From NCBI GenBank assembly GCA_038502055.1, contig JAXRKN010000043.1, forward strand, positions 2,294,001 to 2,358,000: a DNA stretch of 64,000 nt, given 5' to 3'. The notes under the pieces are model-generated. The model did no database searches and was not told the origin of the DNA. It was given only the letters and a program-made list of their open reading frames with translations. Below, piece after piece: positions 1 through 13,084 of this stretch. A program made the translations under genes and the position numbers. Source of the stretch: Tanytarsus gracilentus (lineage: Eukaryota > Arthropoda > Insecta > Diptera > Chironomidae). Each line of letters begins with the position of its first letter. Position 1 is the first letter of the stretch.

Positions 1-3000
1 CTTCTCAAGTATAAAATGTACAACAACTTTAGTCTGTTTGTGTGTAACATTCTCAATTTATGATTTAATGCAGTTTAAGATTAATTTTTTTTTCTCTTTA
101 AACTTTCGACGGCTTGACATATTAGCCTCCTAGTATGGTTCATGTTTTCCGAATGAACACTAAAAGTGCATTTAAAATTTGAATTTGCTTCGCAATAAAA
201 ATATTTTTTATAGCTTTTCAATGCATTCGATAGAAATTCTTTTAATAATATTGAATATGAAGAATTTTGTCTGGAAAATTTTTATTGATTTTCATCGCAG
301 CTGCAGAAAATTAAAATGAAAATTGGAATAAGAAATTTAATTAAGGTGAAAATATTAATTAATTAATGACTGAATTAATTCAGTTTGTTTTATAATTAAA
401 CGAAATCTAAAAACTCAAAAGCTCTTTTTACTAAATTTATTGACTGAATTGAGTGATTAACTTCTCAAGTTTATTAATTAAGAAATTTTGTTCTAATTTT
501 CTCGAGCGAGATGATTTGAGTCAGCTGGAGAACCTTGAGAAGCTATTTGAGAAAACATCGAGCACAACTTGTTTCGGCATTTCGTTTAACTTTTTTTCAG
601 AAAAATACATTTCATGAAAAAATAAAAAAATTCTCGTAGTTGCAAGGTTAAAATAATTTTCAAATGTTTATCGAACCAGATGAGAAAAATTAATATTTTT
701 TCTAGCTATTTTTAGAACGCGCTAAAATGATTTAATCCAAACTGAGATACGCGCGTCGTTTGATCAGTGTTATGGCAATTTTAGAGTCAATATTTAAAAA
801 AAAATTAATAATTTTATTTCATCGCCAAATGCGGAAAGCTTTTTGCTGTTCTGCGTTGTGAATTTTTTTGCACAATTACTAGCAAGTTAATAAGTGGTAA
901 GTCGTCCACATATTTTAAAATATGTTAAATCGTAAACTGAGAACGTTACTCAAAAACAAACAGACAGTCTTAAAAAATTAGAAAAATTATTAAAAACACA
1001 TGTGAATCATTTCTGGTTATTAGCACATAACTAAAGGCTGAAAATACATCAAAATATTAAAGTTCAATTTTCATCGCATCTGTTTTCAATTTTCATTCCA
1101 TTGAAAAAAATTATCAAATAATTTCTGCCGCAAAACAATTTTTACAACATCAAAAAATAATTTCCAATCATCCAAATCGTCTTCGCATGTCATTACCATC
1201 TGAACATAACTTTTCTTTCTGATTTTTATCTCAATTTTCTCTCAACTCGAGTATTTCAATAATTTATTGCCTTCATTCACGGAACAACAAAAAAAGACTA
1301 TCGCAGCAGCGACATTTCAGCCCACACAATTTGCATCTCTTCGGACTCACACGAGAAATTTTCAGTGGTCAACCGAGACTTGCATGTTCATTCATAAAAA
1401 AATGTTTTCGATTTCTTTTTCAAGTCAATGATTTTTTAATCTCTAAAGTGAATGAATTCATTTTAGTGAAATTAAGTGATCAAAAGTTTAATTCCAAATA
1501 ATTTTTGAACTGTGAATTTTGTGATTTAAAAGATTATTTCTTAATTCCTTTTTAAATATGCAATTATTGAAGTTTTATTGCGTCATTTTGAAAAAAAAAA
1601 TCATTCGAATTTACTTCAAGTTTTAATCTTGATTTAATTCCAATTTATTTTATTTGTAATTGTGTGCTTTGGTTAAAATTGTTGTGGGTGGAAATTACAA
1701 GCAAAAAATGAAAATTTAAGGTTCATTAAAATTTTTAGAAATAACATTTAAACTTAAAAAATAAAATAAATTTTTTAAAAACCCCAAAAAATTTTATTTC
1801 ACATCAAAAATTTAAAACCAAAAACTAAACCACAAAAACTTCAAATATCAAAATTTTTTCATGTCACATTAAGTTTCAGTCACTCACCAAGAATGCGCAA
1901 ATAATTGATTGATTTCAACATTTTTTGATTAATGCATAAAGGCGTTAATCACGTGTTTTTGATTTGAAAAATATTCAAAAGTCCGCGTTCATTTTTATTC
2001 CTCCCTGACGCCGTGACTCCAAAAATTATTTAAAATGCAAAAATTTCTCGAATTTCTGAAGTTCACAGAAAAAATTTAACGAACAATGGAAATTAAAACA
2101 TCACGTTCGGAATCGATCCATAAAAAAGTGTGTGTGTAAGTGAGAAATTTTCATGAGTGAATAAATAGAAAGAAAATTTAACATAAACCATGCTCGGATC
2201 ATGAGTTGAAAAAAGCTTTAGATCTAAATAAAAAGTGCAATCCTCCCTCTTTTTTTCAAAAGAGCACACACCGAGCGTAAAAAGAGTCACGCAGGCGAGA
2301 TCGACTTTCTTTGAATAATAAACAGCGAGAAAACTGAAGAATTGAACCGAGAATATTGAGGATAAAATTTATTTCTTGAAATCGAGGGTTGATAACTTTT
2401 TGAAAATTTAGAAATTTTTAATCTCAATAAAATTATTTTTTCAAAATTCAAATCATTTTTCAATTCACTCCCATCAACTTTTCAAGTCCTCGCTGATTGC
2501 TCTCAATAAACACATCGATTGCGATCATTCTCTCGCTCGTGTATATTAAGCGAGGTGTTGATGTCAGTCGCACACACAAAGTCATGATCTCGTCATGGAA
2601 TTTTCAGCCTTATTGAAATTCACCGAAAGCAGATCGAAAATTGACTTTGTTCGATGGCTTGAAGTCAAACCATATGTGTGTGTGTGTGCGGTCGATGAGA
2701 TGAGAAATTTCAACCGCAATTCCGCTCTTAATAAATTTTCTGCACTCGAGCTTGAGGCTAAGAAAGTCATATCAGTGATCTTGGATTATCTCATAACTCT
2801 TTAACATTTTTTACTTGTTTGCGCTCGTTGGCCATTTTTGGGTGAGCTTTAAAAGAATTTTTCTACTTTCTTTCACTCGTGATTATGATTTTTTGCTTGA
2901 ATTTAATTTAAAGTTGATTTTTTACCGAGAAAACCTTCACAAACATTCAAATGGACAAACAAAGTTGTTTATTTATTGAAAAATAAAATAAATTGATCGG

Positions 3001-6000
3001 AAAATAATGACGAAGAATTTTTCGAAGAACCTTTTTTATTGAGAAATTTTTCTTTTGTATGAAAAGAAATTTCTTTATTGGAATTCTGTGTAATGTGCTT
3101 AAGATTCAATTCACCGCGAGGCGCTTAAAGAAATTTTTCTAATCTCTTTAAAAAAAGATTTTTTCGCTTGTTTCTTTTTACATAAAAAATCTTTAAAGCA
3201 GGTTAAGAAAAAAATTTCAATAGATTTATGAAGATAATCTCCAAAAAAGAGTTGTTGAGCTCAACTTATGGTCAATAAGTCGCCATCGAGTTGTTAAGTT
3301 GAAATTATTACTTTAAAATATTTTGACACTTTACCAAATTAAGACAAAAGAAGATCAAAAAAATTGAAGATTTATTGAAAATTTATTTTTGGAGAATTGA
3401 AAAAAAAATTGTGGATAAAAAAAAATTTAAACTCAATTTTGATTAATTAATTTTTTTAAAGTAGACTAATTGCGATAAGAACTAAAAAATGTTTATTACT
3501 CTCATTAAACACTCTCGTGCATGCTCATATTTTATAAAAAAGGTTCTTGCCTTCACCCCATGCAACTCATGTCAGCAATTGCAGTAGTGAACACATTTTT
3601 TTGTGTTTGGTTACGCAAAATTAATTTTTATGCACTTTTTGTTTAATTGAAACGTTCGAGAGCAATTTTCTCGAGTTTATCGATGCAAAACAATTTTTAG
3701 ACTTTCATTCGATGACAAAGGGATGGAAACTCTTATACTTTAAATTAATTTAAAAATAAATTTAGAAGCTAAATTTTATATATTTTTAAAATTGTTAAAA
3801 ATTAAATTTTCAACCCTAACTTTTTACCCCCTTTTTATTGACTCACTGCTCCTTCGACGCCGTTGAATCAACAGCGATAACTTTTAACATTTCATTCGCA
3901 TGCGATTGCACATTGTTAGTAAGTTTAACAAATTAATTTTTTATTTTCTCGTTGTTCGACTCGAGGAAGAAAATTAAAAATTTATGGACGATAAATCTTT
4001 AAATTCTGACACTCGACTTGCTGCTGTGTTGAGCTCAACTATCGTCAATTAAGTAATTAAACTTCCATTCCCTAACAACATCTAACCGTGTGTGCGAAAA
4101 GTAATTTTTCATGTTGACTTTCAAAAAATTTCTTTCTTCTTTCTCTTAATTAATTAATTCTAATTCAGTTTAATTGTTTGTGTCTTGTTGACTCGTTACA
4201 ACTTCTTGGTGTGATTTAAAATGTTAATTTTTAATTGAATTATTTTCATTGTGGGCTTTGAGTGCAAGAGATAAAAAATGTTTAATTGTTCAAGAATGAG
4301 AAAGTGAGAAAAATTTAAAATTTTAACGGAATTTTGAGGATTTGAATTTCAATTAAGGTGTTAAAAAATTATTTTATGAATAATAAAATTAAAATGATTA
4401 AAAAATAAAGTCTTCAAAAAAAATATCGATGTAGCTGGTTTATTGTTTATAAAATTTAGGATTCGAACCTTCATATTTTTCTTTAAATGAAATTTTCTAA
4501 TAACACTTTATAATTTAAGCCATTTTTTCCCAAAATATTAATTGAAATAATTTTGTTTTAATTAATTTCTTCCTCAAATTAATTCAATTAAACAATCAAA
4601 GCTCACTCAATTCAATCATTCTTTCTTATTTTTCTTTTAATTCAATACTTTTGTGTATTTGCTCACGACACGATGATCTTTGTTGACTTTCAGCAATCAT
4701 TCTCGAATGAATCTTTTTTCAAAGTCATTGAAATTCTATTTTATGCAAATAATGAATTGAAATAAAAATTGTTTGAATTGTTTTTAATAATTTATAGAAA
4801 ACGAGTTGAAAAATTTAAATATTCAGAAGTTAAAATTTTCTAACTACCTAAAACCACTTCTCAGAACACCCTCAGAACTCGACCACTCTTCGACAATTCC
4901 AAATTTGTCGCTTCAAATTAAAATATCCCCGAATAACGTCATCGCATCACATCATCTCACTCTAAACACACACGATACAAATAAGTCAACCTCAATTTTT
5001 TACAGCAACTCCATTTAGAGATAAAAATTCATTCATTTGTGTCTCATTAAGACCTTTTTTCGGTTAATCATCGACTTTTGTGTTCATTATGAGAAAAAAT
5101 TTAAATATTTTTTTTTGTTGTGGCGAGTTAATAAAAATAAAATTTGAGAGCCCACATTCGCACGATTTGTGGTTTCAACTCATTTTTTTAATTTAATTTC
5201 TCTGAATTTTATGCGTTAAATAAAGAAGAAACTTTTCGCCGTGTGTTGATTGAGTTTCTCACTGCGTCATCTGCTAATCATCGTCATGTCACGCCCACAC
5301 ATTGCGTTCAAGCATATGGAAATTTTTCGACTCTACACTCGAAACCTTGAATTGATAATTTTGCATACAAACAAACTGATAACAGCTGAAATTTCTCTCA
5401 TTATCAACGCGCTCGAATGTTTTCATTATTTAATTTCATCATAAAAAATTTGTTTGACATTTCGAGTGAATTTATTGGCATTTTGAATCAAAACTTTTGA
5501 TATGGACGATCTTGAATTATGTGGATCGTGATTAAAATGATTTCGAGGAGTTTGAATTTGATTCAAAATTAGGTGAAATATTAATTAAGAAATTCAATTA
5601 ATCTTTTTGACTTTTCAGAAATTAATTTAAATTTTTTGAATGCAAATTTTGAATTCTTTAATTTAAGAATAATTTTTTAGGAAAAATAAAATTTAAATTT
5701 CCCAGAAAAAAGTTTACTGAACTCATAAATACAAAAAATTATTTGAGTTTCTCGTATGAAAATATTTTTGACAGTAAAATTCCGCATGTAAGAAGAAAAT
5801 TGATGAGTTTGTCACGTTTCATTAGTCTTTCAAGATATAAAAATCATTTTTCATTACGTCGTTGGATCATTTCCAATAATAAATTTTTGAGAGCACGAAA
5901 AAATAATAATTTATGAATTTTTAATTGCAAATTTTTTTAAAAAGAAATTTAAACTTAATTTTTTTATGAGAAAATGTTTTTAGATATTTACCTTTTCAGA

Positions 6001-8580
6001 ATTTTGAAATTTTTCTTAACTTTTCAACAAGTCTCTAATTTTTTCACTTCACAAACTTCACTGTTAATAATTTTTTATGCACACATATTTCACTCATCAG
6101 TTTTTCTCAATTTTTCTAAAAATTAAATTTTTTCTCTCAATTTTAGATCACACTCGAATTTTTCTATCTGTAGGAAGCAAATTTTGCCTCACCTTGTTGT
6201 AACTTCCACTCATTAATAATTCAACACAAAATTAATTTTCCTTTCGCGCATTTCAGTAGAGAAAAAATTCGCGAATGTAAATTTTCCACATACGGACGAT
6301 TAGTTTCGGTCTCGAGCAAATTTTTAAGTACACAAATTTTATTTCAGCTGCTAAGTACACACACGAGCGCATTAATTAACATTCCGCGAAATTCGTTCGA
6401 TAAATACAAAAATTCGACCGGCATTTAAGTACAAAAATAAAAGCGACCGACTGTCTGCGTCGAGTATCAAATGCACACTGATCGAGTGAAGAAAAAATAG
6501 TTCCAAGTCAGCTGGCTTTGGATGTTTTTCACGCTGAGTGCTTGATGGGTTGTTGTGGGAGCGATAAAAAGATTTATGTATACGCGAAAATGTCACGAAA
6601 AGAGTGATAAAAATTTTATTTACGTGCGACATTAGCGTTGACACTTTTCTGGTGTGAAAATTTCCTTTTCGTTACTGGAAAAATCGATAAATTGTGGGTT
6701 AGATCGTTTCACCAAAACACACTTTAATGTTTAATGCCGCACATAAAACATTTAACAATCGATCGACGTATAGTGAAACATCCAACATTGATTAGTTCAA
6801 CGCAAAAGAAGTTTTCTGTTTACTTTAGCGCCGCGTGATTACCTCACAAATTCGATGTTTATGCTTTCGCATGTTTTTGTTTAGTTTTCATTGTTCAAAA
6901 GAATTCTTTCCGTCGCTCACACATGATCGGTTGCAATATCAAAATGAATCAGACGGCGAAATAAAATTTTGTTATTTATTTAAATTACTCGCGAGACCTT
7001 TTCAAGATTTTTCTGGTGTCTGCGATCGACCTTGATGGATTTCGAAAATATTTTTTTTGATGTTTCCTCTTGTTGGATTGAGAAATGGGTGTAAAAAATT
7101 TATGATTTGAGAATTTTAGTATGAGTGAAAATATTCAAATGTTTCTGCATTTTTTAATCCATCAATTTTATGATCTAAAAAATTTCACAAACTTCCCGTA
7201 AATGTTTCCTTAGATAACTAAGATTTTATCATAGAAAAAATATTTAAAAAATAGAAAATAAAATTTTTAAGAATTTTTCATTCATCAGTTTTAAAAAATT
7301 AAATTGAGGAAAAATAAAATTTAATAAACAAGAAAAATAATTTAATAAAATCTTCTAAAAAATTCCTTCACTAAAAATTTCAATTTGTCATTTTTCAAAT
7401 GCTCCAATTTTATTCATCCATGATCATTGTGATGAGTGCTTAATTGAGCATAAAATTAAGTCATTATGTTCGGAAAAATTTTTGTGTGATGAGAATTGAA
7501 AAAACTTCAAAAGAACTTTTTATGACTTACTTGAGCTAATTTACATCTGCTTATGCTGATGCACGTTTGAAGTCATCAAATATGTAGAGGAGCATTACAA
7601 TGCAGTGATTAGGATGCAATTAAGATATCACTTTTTAATGGAATAAAATACACTTGAAGAGAATTTGAGCAGGCAATTCCGATGGAAATATTTTGAGATA
7701 ATGAGTCGTAAAAAATATTTCGAGAGAAGTGATTTAAATTTTCAAAAATCGTTAAAATTTTAAATTTACAATCCCTCGTACTTAAATGACTTCTAAATCA
7801 AATCAAACATGAACAAAACAAAAATTGACATCTGAAACGTGCCAAAATTCTCAATTTCCTTTTTCAGCTACCTGCAACATTACAAAAACACTTCCTCTCA
7901 CCTTTCCCATACATCTCCATTTATATTGACTAAATTCGAGGAAGAAGCAATAAATGATGAATGGACGAGGCAATATAAACAAAATCTACCTTACAGCCCA
8001 AATGTCGAAATATTTTATTGCATTTTAAGTGAATTTTTTCAATATATTTTTTTGAGCATCTGGATGGCTTCTTCATAACTCAGCATTATCTGAAACAGAT
8101 CCATCAGGAACACGCACATGTGTACGCCGCCACTTAAAAATGAATCTCACATTATGAAAATTTATTGATGTGGAATTTGAATTTATTTTTTTGGAGAGAA
8201 ATTTTTATGTTTTAAAATAATTTTGAGATAAAAGATCATAAAAAGGTTTGGTTTGAGCTCAAATGAATTTATTTTAAAATTTATGAGAAAAAACATTAAT
8301 TTAAAAAAAATTTTAATTCATAAATCAAAAATGTGAGAAATTTTTTCCTGGATAGTTTTTTTACTCTCTCAACATTTCAGTGAGATTTGCGTGCAGATTT
8401 TTCTCTCCAAACTGGTCACTGGTGGGGCAACTCGAGAGCTTAAACTCTCAACATTTATCTCTGCAATTATTCAAGCACTTTTTCGTATAAATCGCGAGAG
8501 CAACAATGACTTGAGTTTTAGTCATTTGCTCGAAGTTTAATGTTGAACAATTTTTGAAATTTTTGTGTGAGAAAATAAAA
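1..8580. other. Gene-free AT-rich region
   Basis: No reading frame here has convincing family similarity, and I could not assemble a spliced gene. All open stretches are under 110 codons and look like chance. The sequence is AT-rich with poly-A/T runs. A short GT run lies near 2678-2690. One copy of the recurring GGTTCGAATCCT motif lies on the minus strand near 4450-4462. The region may be intergenic or a long intron of a gene outside the window. Confidence 0.6.
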
Positions 8581-10345
8581 ATGAATTTTTCTCTCATTCG
8601 TAAAGTGACTTTGTTTTTGTTGCTGGTTTTAGTCATTAATGTCAACTCTATTGATTTTGAAGACACAATTACTTTCACAGCTTTTACAAAGTGAGACATT
8701 ATTTTTTTATAAAATAAAAACGTTTGATAAAAATGTGAAAGTGAAGCTTTAAAAAATAAATTGTGCAATTAATTGTTGAGTTGCCGCTTAATTAGTGATT
8801 AACACAACATAAGTTAAAAACAGTAATTAAATGTTGTGTCGAGGTTCAAGGTTGAAGAGATATGTTGAGAAATTTGTGAGTCAATAATTGCACAATTCGA
8901 CTGCATTTAATTGCATAAAGCCGTCACAAAAAAGTCATTAAAATTTTCAATCTGAAAAAAATAAAACTTTTAAGTTCAGATTAAAATATTTTATTTTAAA
9001 AACTACACAAAATTTATTTTTAAAACTCTCATCAATAGTTTTCAATTAAGAAAATATTTCGAGGTTAATTTTAAATTACATTTTCAACTTCTTGTACTTA
9101 GCATCAACAAAAACAAATTAATTTTTAAGTATCGTTGAAAAAAGTTAATAGCAAACAAATTTTGTCGACTTCGAATGTCCCCAATTATTTTTATAAACCT
9201 TAATTAAAGTTCTAAGAGTCGATTTTTCTATCATTAGTGACGGCGGTCAATTTGTGACAACCTTTAATGAAAGTCTCACCGAACTTGGCTGCAATTCAAG
9301 CGAGAAAGTTGCAATTATTGTTCATGGATGGCTTGAGAGCATCGAAACCGAATGGGTGCCAGACTTAATTAGCAACTTAATGCAATATCGCGGTGGTTGT
9401 ATTATTTTTATGGATTATTCGAATCATTCGATTGTCGACGACTATTTTTTGCTTGTGAGAAAATTTGACATAATTTCGAGTGTTTTACTGAAAAAATTGA
9501 CTCAACTTGATGCGCAAGGATTTAACGAGAAGGAAATGTTTCTTTATGGATTTTCTTTTGGCGCTCAATTAGTGATTAATGCTGGAATTTTATTTGGTGA
9601 AAATCGAATCGCGGAAATTGATGGTGAGAAAAATTTAAATTAAAATTCATTAATTAATTTTTTATGTTTTTAGTTTGTGATCCAGCAGGTCCCGGCTTTG
9701 CGTTAGCATTTGAACTCAAACCAACTCTCGCAGCAAAAAATGTCCAATGTAAGTCACATAAAATTTCCTTAATTAATTTCAAATGCTAATTTCGAATTCC
9801 TCAACAAAGGCATTCACACGAGCAACAACAAAGGCACAATGAAACGAAATTGTCATCAAGACTGGATGATGGGTCGCTGTGGACGCGTTCAAGAGGCAGC
9901 CGGTCCACCACCACTGGGCGAGTCTCTCTTAATTAATTGCAAGCGATGTTTTTAATTAATTTTTCTTCTTAATTATTTTTTTGCAGGCAGTCATGGATTG
10001 TGTCCAAGATTCTACAATTCAGCATTCACGAATGACTTTTATGCGTCTGAAAATTTTTATCGCTGTTCGTCGCGTCGAATGGCTTTGAGCGTTCCAGAGG
10101 GCTTTAAGATGGGCTACATGGAGAGGAGGAAGAAGTAAGAAATTGAATTAATTTTTTCGGACATCCACTTATAAGCATTTAATTTTCGCAGCAAAGTTTT
10201 CGGTGATTTATTCAGTCCAACTAGTCAGTGCTTTCCATACAACGATTTGAGTTCATTATTTAAATCTGAGCCGAGCATTGGTGGTAGATTTGCGAGAAGA
10301 AGAAAGCAGAGATTGTCTAGACAGCGTGGACCAACTTGTCCATAA
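8581..10345 (+). CDS. Secreted lipase / phospholipase A1-like protein, copy 1
   Basis: Six exons: 8581-8690, 9238-9623, 9674-9748, 9810-9917, 9987-10134, 10192-10345; 326 residues. The start is the ATG opening a hydrophobic signal peptide (MNFSLIRKVTLFLLLVLVIN). The body matches the pancreatic lipase/PLA1-like alpha/beta hydrolase family. HGWL lies near residue 66. The nucleophile elbow GFSFGA has Ser143. VCDPAGPGF carries the expected acid Asp168. CIHTSNN and GSHGLC (His229) follow. Family enzymes act on lipid esters outside the cell. The usual C-x-H-x-R histidine motif is not obvious, since the sequence after the Cys reads P-R-F, so His229 is an alternative candidate. The fourth intron needs a GC donor. 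A paralog follows 1.1 kb downstream on the same strand. Substrate and activity are not known. Confidence 0.85.
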
Positions 10346-10472
10346 AAATAATCATTGTTGCTGACCTACCACTACATTAAGCAATCATAAAAATCTGCTT
10401 TAATTTTTTTCCGTTGGATGTTTTCAATCTTGTTAAACGTATTTGAAACTTTAAAAACATCTTGTGACACTC

Positions 10473-10478
10473 AAATAA
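10473..10478 (+). terminator. Poly(A) signal of lipase-like copy 1
   Basis: An AATAAA hexamer lies about 130 bp after the stop codon and is followed by a T-rich tract. This is the natural cleavage/polyadenylation signal for the gene ending at 10345. It is only a short motif in AT-rich DNA. Confidence 0.4.
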
Positions 10479-10972
10479 AATACATTTTTTTTGAATGAAC
10501 TGAATTGTATGGCCATGTGTCACTCATTTCATTCATATGTGTCTCTTTTTTGACGAAAGAAAAATATTTGAATTTCATTGAGTGAAATTTTTTTATTGAT
10601 GTAAATGTTCAATATTGACTTTCGAGTTTTTTTTGTGTTCTCAAAAGTGATGTGGATTAAAAATTAATTTTTTCTCATCAATTCTAGTTTAGACATTTTT
10701 GAATTTTAAGAAAATAAAATATTTTTTTTGAAACTAAAAAATAAAGATGAAAATATCATGTAAATTTCAAAAATTTAGAGCATCACACACAAAAAAGTAT
10801 TTAAGTTTTCACACCTGGATTATTTTTTATGACTTCAAAAAACACTGCAAGATTTTTAATGTCCCTTAATATTTTTTCAGTCATTGACTTTCGGCATCTT
10901 CAGCAGCGAATATTTATTCTGAACATAATTTTTGATTTTATTTTTTCGAGCTCTTTTTTGTGTGGGTAAAAT

Positions 10973-11134
10973 CAAGGGGTAGACACTTTTTATACCGTAA
11001 ATTTTTAATAAAAGTTTTGCCGCTATTTATTGTAATTTAAGTGTTTTCAGAAATGTGCAATTACAAATTGAGGATATGAAAATGTAATTTTCTTTGAATT
11101 TACCCTGGATAAATCTAAAAGTGTCCACCCCTTG
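10973..11134. mobile_element. Small palindromic MITE-like element (CAAGGGGT family)
   Basis: The 162 bp stretch starts with CAAGGGGTAGACACTTTT and ends with AAAAGTGTCCACCCCTTG, a near-perfect inverted repeat of 18 bp. The interior is AT-rich without coding capacity. It lies between the two lipase-like genes. Similar end pairs occur at 11604-11686, 21724-21846, 52580-52690 and 60286-60394. The superfamily is not determined. Confidence 0.6.
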
Positions 11135-11142
11135 CTCGAAAT

Positions 11143-11150
11143 ATATAAAA
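11143..11150 (+). promoter_or_regulatory. TATA-like element upstream of lipase-like copy 2
   Basis: TATAAAA lies about 260 bp before the start codon of the second lipase-like gene, just outside the end of the MITE-like element at 10973-11134. It could be the core promoter of that gene. No initiator was confirmed. Confidence 0.25.
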
Positions 11151-11409
11151 GTAAAATCACCTCTACCGTTATCTTTATGAATGTACACCACAGTCAACAT
11201 TAATTTCGCGCTTTTAAAAGTTTTACATCCTTTAGTGTGACACGACTCGCTTTGCCGGCACCATTTCTAGAATAAGTTTTTACTTTAAATATTTGCTCAT
11301 AATCTCTCACTCAATTGTTTCGTTTAGGCACGAGAAAAATAATATCTAGTTTACTTCTTTTGTTTGAAAAGTTTTCTGTGAGTCGATTCAGTAGCATTTT
11401 CGAGATCAG

Positions 11410-13044
11410 ATGAGCTTGTTGAAGAGAGTTTTGCTTGTTGGCGGTGTGCTAACAATTTTCCTTATCGCTGTGCATTGCCAAGCAATTGGTGACGATGACA
11501 TAACTTTTTGGGTTATGCCGAAGTAATTTAGAAACAACCAGAGATGGGCAATTACATTGCTTTTGGAGTAAATTTGTAATTTTCCATCTCTGAGAACGAC
11601 TGTCAAGGGGTGAACACTAGAAATTTTTTTATTTGAAAATGAAATTCTTATTTTTTTAACTAAAATAAGTGAGTGTTCACCTCTTGCTCATTCAACTATG
11701 AAAAAGGACTGACATCCTTTTTATGTAAATTTTCATTCGCCACCCCGCAGTGACGGTTTTCCGATGTTCAATTCATCATTTAATCAATCCCTTTCGGCGA
11801 AAGGCTGCAACCCGAGCGGAAAATTCGCAATAATCATTCACGGATGGCTGGGAGATTGGAAGACCGAATGGGTTCAGGATCTCATTTCGAATCTTACAGT
11901 TTATCGAGGCGGTTGCATAATCTTCATGGATTATTCAAATTTTTCCAAAAATCCCAACTATTTTCTTCTCACGCCACAATTTCACAATATTTCCGACAAG
12001 CTGCTTCGGTTCATTGAACAACTCGATGAGGAGGGTTTTGATTTCGACAACGGATACATGTTTGGATTCTCGTTCGGTGCCTGGCTGGCTATACACACGG
12101 CAAAGAGGTTCGGCGAGAAAAGATTTCAACAAATTGATGGTAAAAAAATTGTTTTTGTATGAAGAAAATAATTTAAATATTTTTTTATGCAGTTTGCGAT
12201 CCAGGTGGGTAAAAAATTGAATTAATCGGGGGTGGAGACTAAAATTAAATATATCAAGCTGGTCCTGGATTTGATGGTGTAATGGACTTCGGTGATCATT
12301 CACTGGCTGCTCAAAATGTTCAATGTAAGAAATTTAATTTTTTAGAAAAAGTTTTAAATGAAAATATTTCAGGCATTCACACAAATTCTGGCGGCTACGG
12401 AACGACAACACGAAACTGTTCACAAAATTGGTGGATGGGAATTTGTGGTGTCGCACAGGTTGGTGAGTGAACATACATAATTAAAAATCACTGACAGTCA
12501 ATTAATTTTCACAAACAATCTCTCAGGAAATTCAGCCTTCCCGAGGGGTCATCATGGTGAGTGTAAACTTATTTATTTTTCGCTGACATTCGTTTACTCA
12601 AGCCTGATGAACATTTTTCTGCAGGTCTCTGTACATTTTACTATACAGCCTCGTTCAAGCATGATTTTGTCGCATGGTCCAATATTTACGGATGCTACTC
12701 ACCGAGGGCGGCTACAAATTATCCCGAGCTCTTCAAAATGGGCTACAGCGAAACGATGGAGAGGAAAAAGTAATCTAAACCCTTTTTTTCCTAAAATAAA
12801 ATTAATCTACTAATTACCCTCATGTACTTCAAATGCTAATTAATTTCTCTTCTTTCTCCATGTTGCTGTGTACATTTTGCCCTCTTCTACTCACTCGATG
12901 TGTCTATTACTGGGTCGCGAACATAGAAAAGTAATTGGATCGGATTTGTTTTCGCCAACATCAATGCTTTATCCCTATAATGAGATACCCGGTAGGACGA
13001 CATTAACGCCAAAGATTAATTTGGAGGATAATGACGTTAATTGA
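11410..13044 (+). CDS. Secreted lipase / phospholipase A1-like protein, copy 2
   Basis: Eight exons: 11410-11522, 11751-12139, 12193-12204, 12259-12324, 12373-12462, 12527-12556, 12625-12769, 12927-13044; 320 residues. The N-terminus (MSLLKRVLLVGGVLTIFLIA) is a signal peptide. It is a paralog of the gene at 8581-10345: HGWLGDWKTEW, GFSFGAW with nucleophile Ser145, VCDPAGPGF with acid Asp170, CIHTN and HHGLC. The first intron is at the same place and phase in both copies. This copy has two extra introns, which create a 12-nt microexon (12193-12204) encoding the V-C-D-P junction and a 30-nt exon before HHGLC. The usual C-x-H-x-R motif is again unclear (C-T-F after the Cys). Its first intron carries a MITE-like element at 11604-11686. 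An AATAAA lies at 13078-13083. Confidence 0.83.
11604..11686. mobile_element. Short MITE-like element in intron 1 of lipase copy 2
   Basis: The left end is CAAGGGGTGAACACTAG and the right end is GAGTGTTCACCTCTTG. This 83 bp inverted-repeat unit has the same termini as the element at 10973-11134. It lies wholly within the first intron (11523-11750). Confidence 0.5.
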
Positions 13045-13084
13045 CTTTAGTTGAAAACTTGAGCTTTAAGAAAATTTAATAAAA

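Noticed and set aside
6372..6644. Minus-strand 90-codon frame
   Set aside because: No domain, no splice partners and no membrane or signal pattern; composition matches random AT-rich sequence.
11935..12303. Minus-strand 122-codon frame
   Set aside because: Antisense shadow of lipase-like exon 2 (11751-12139).
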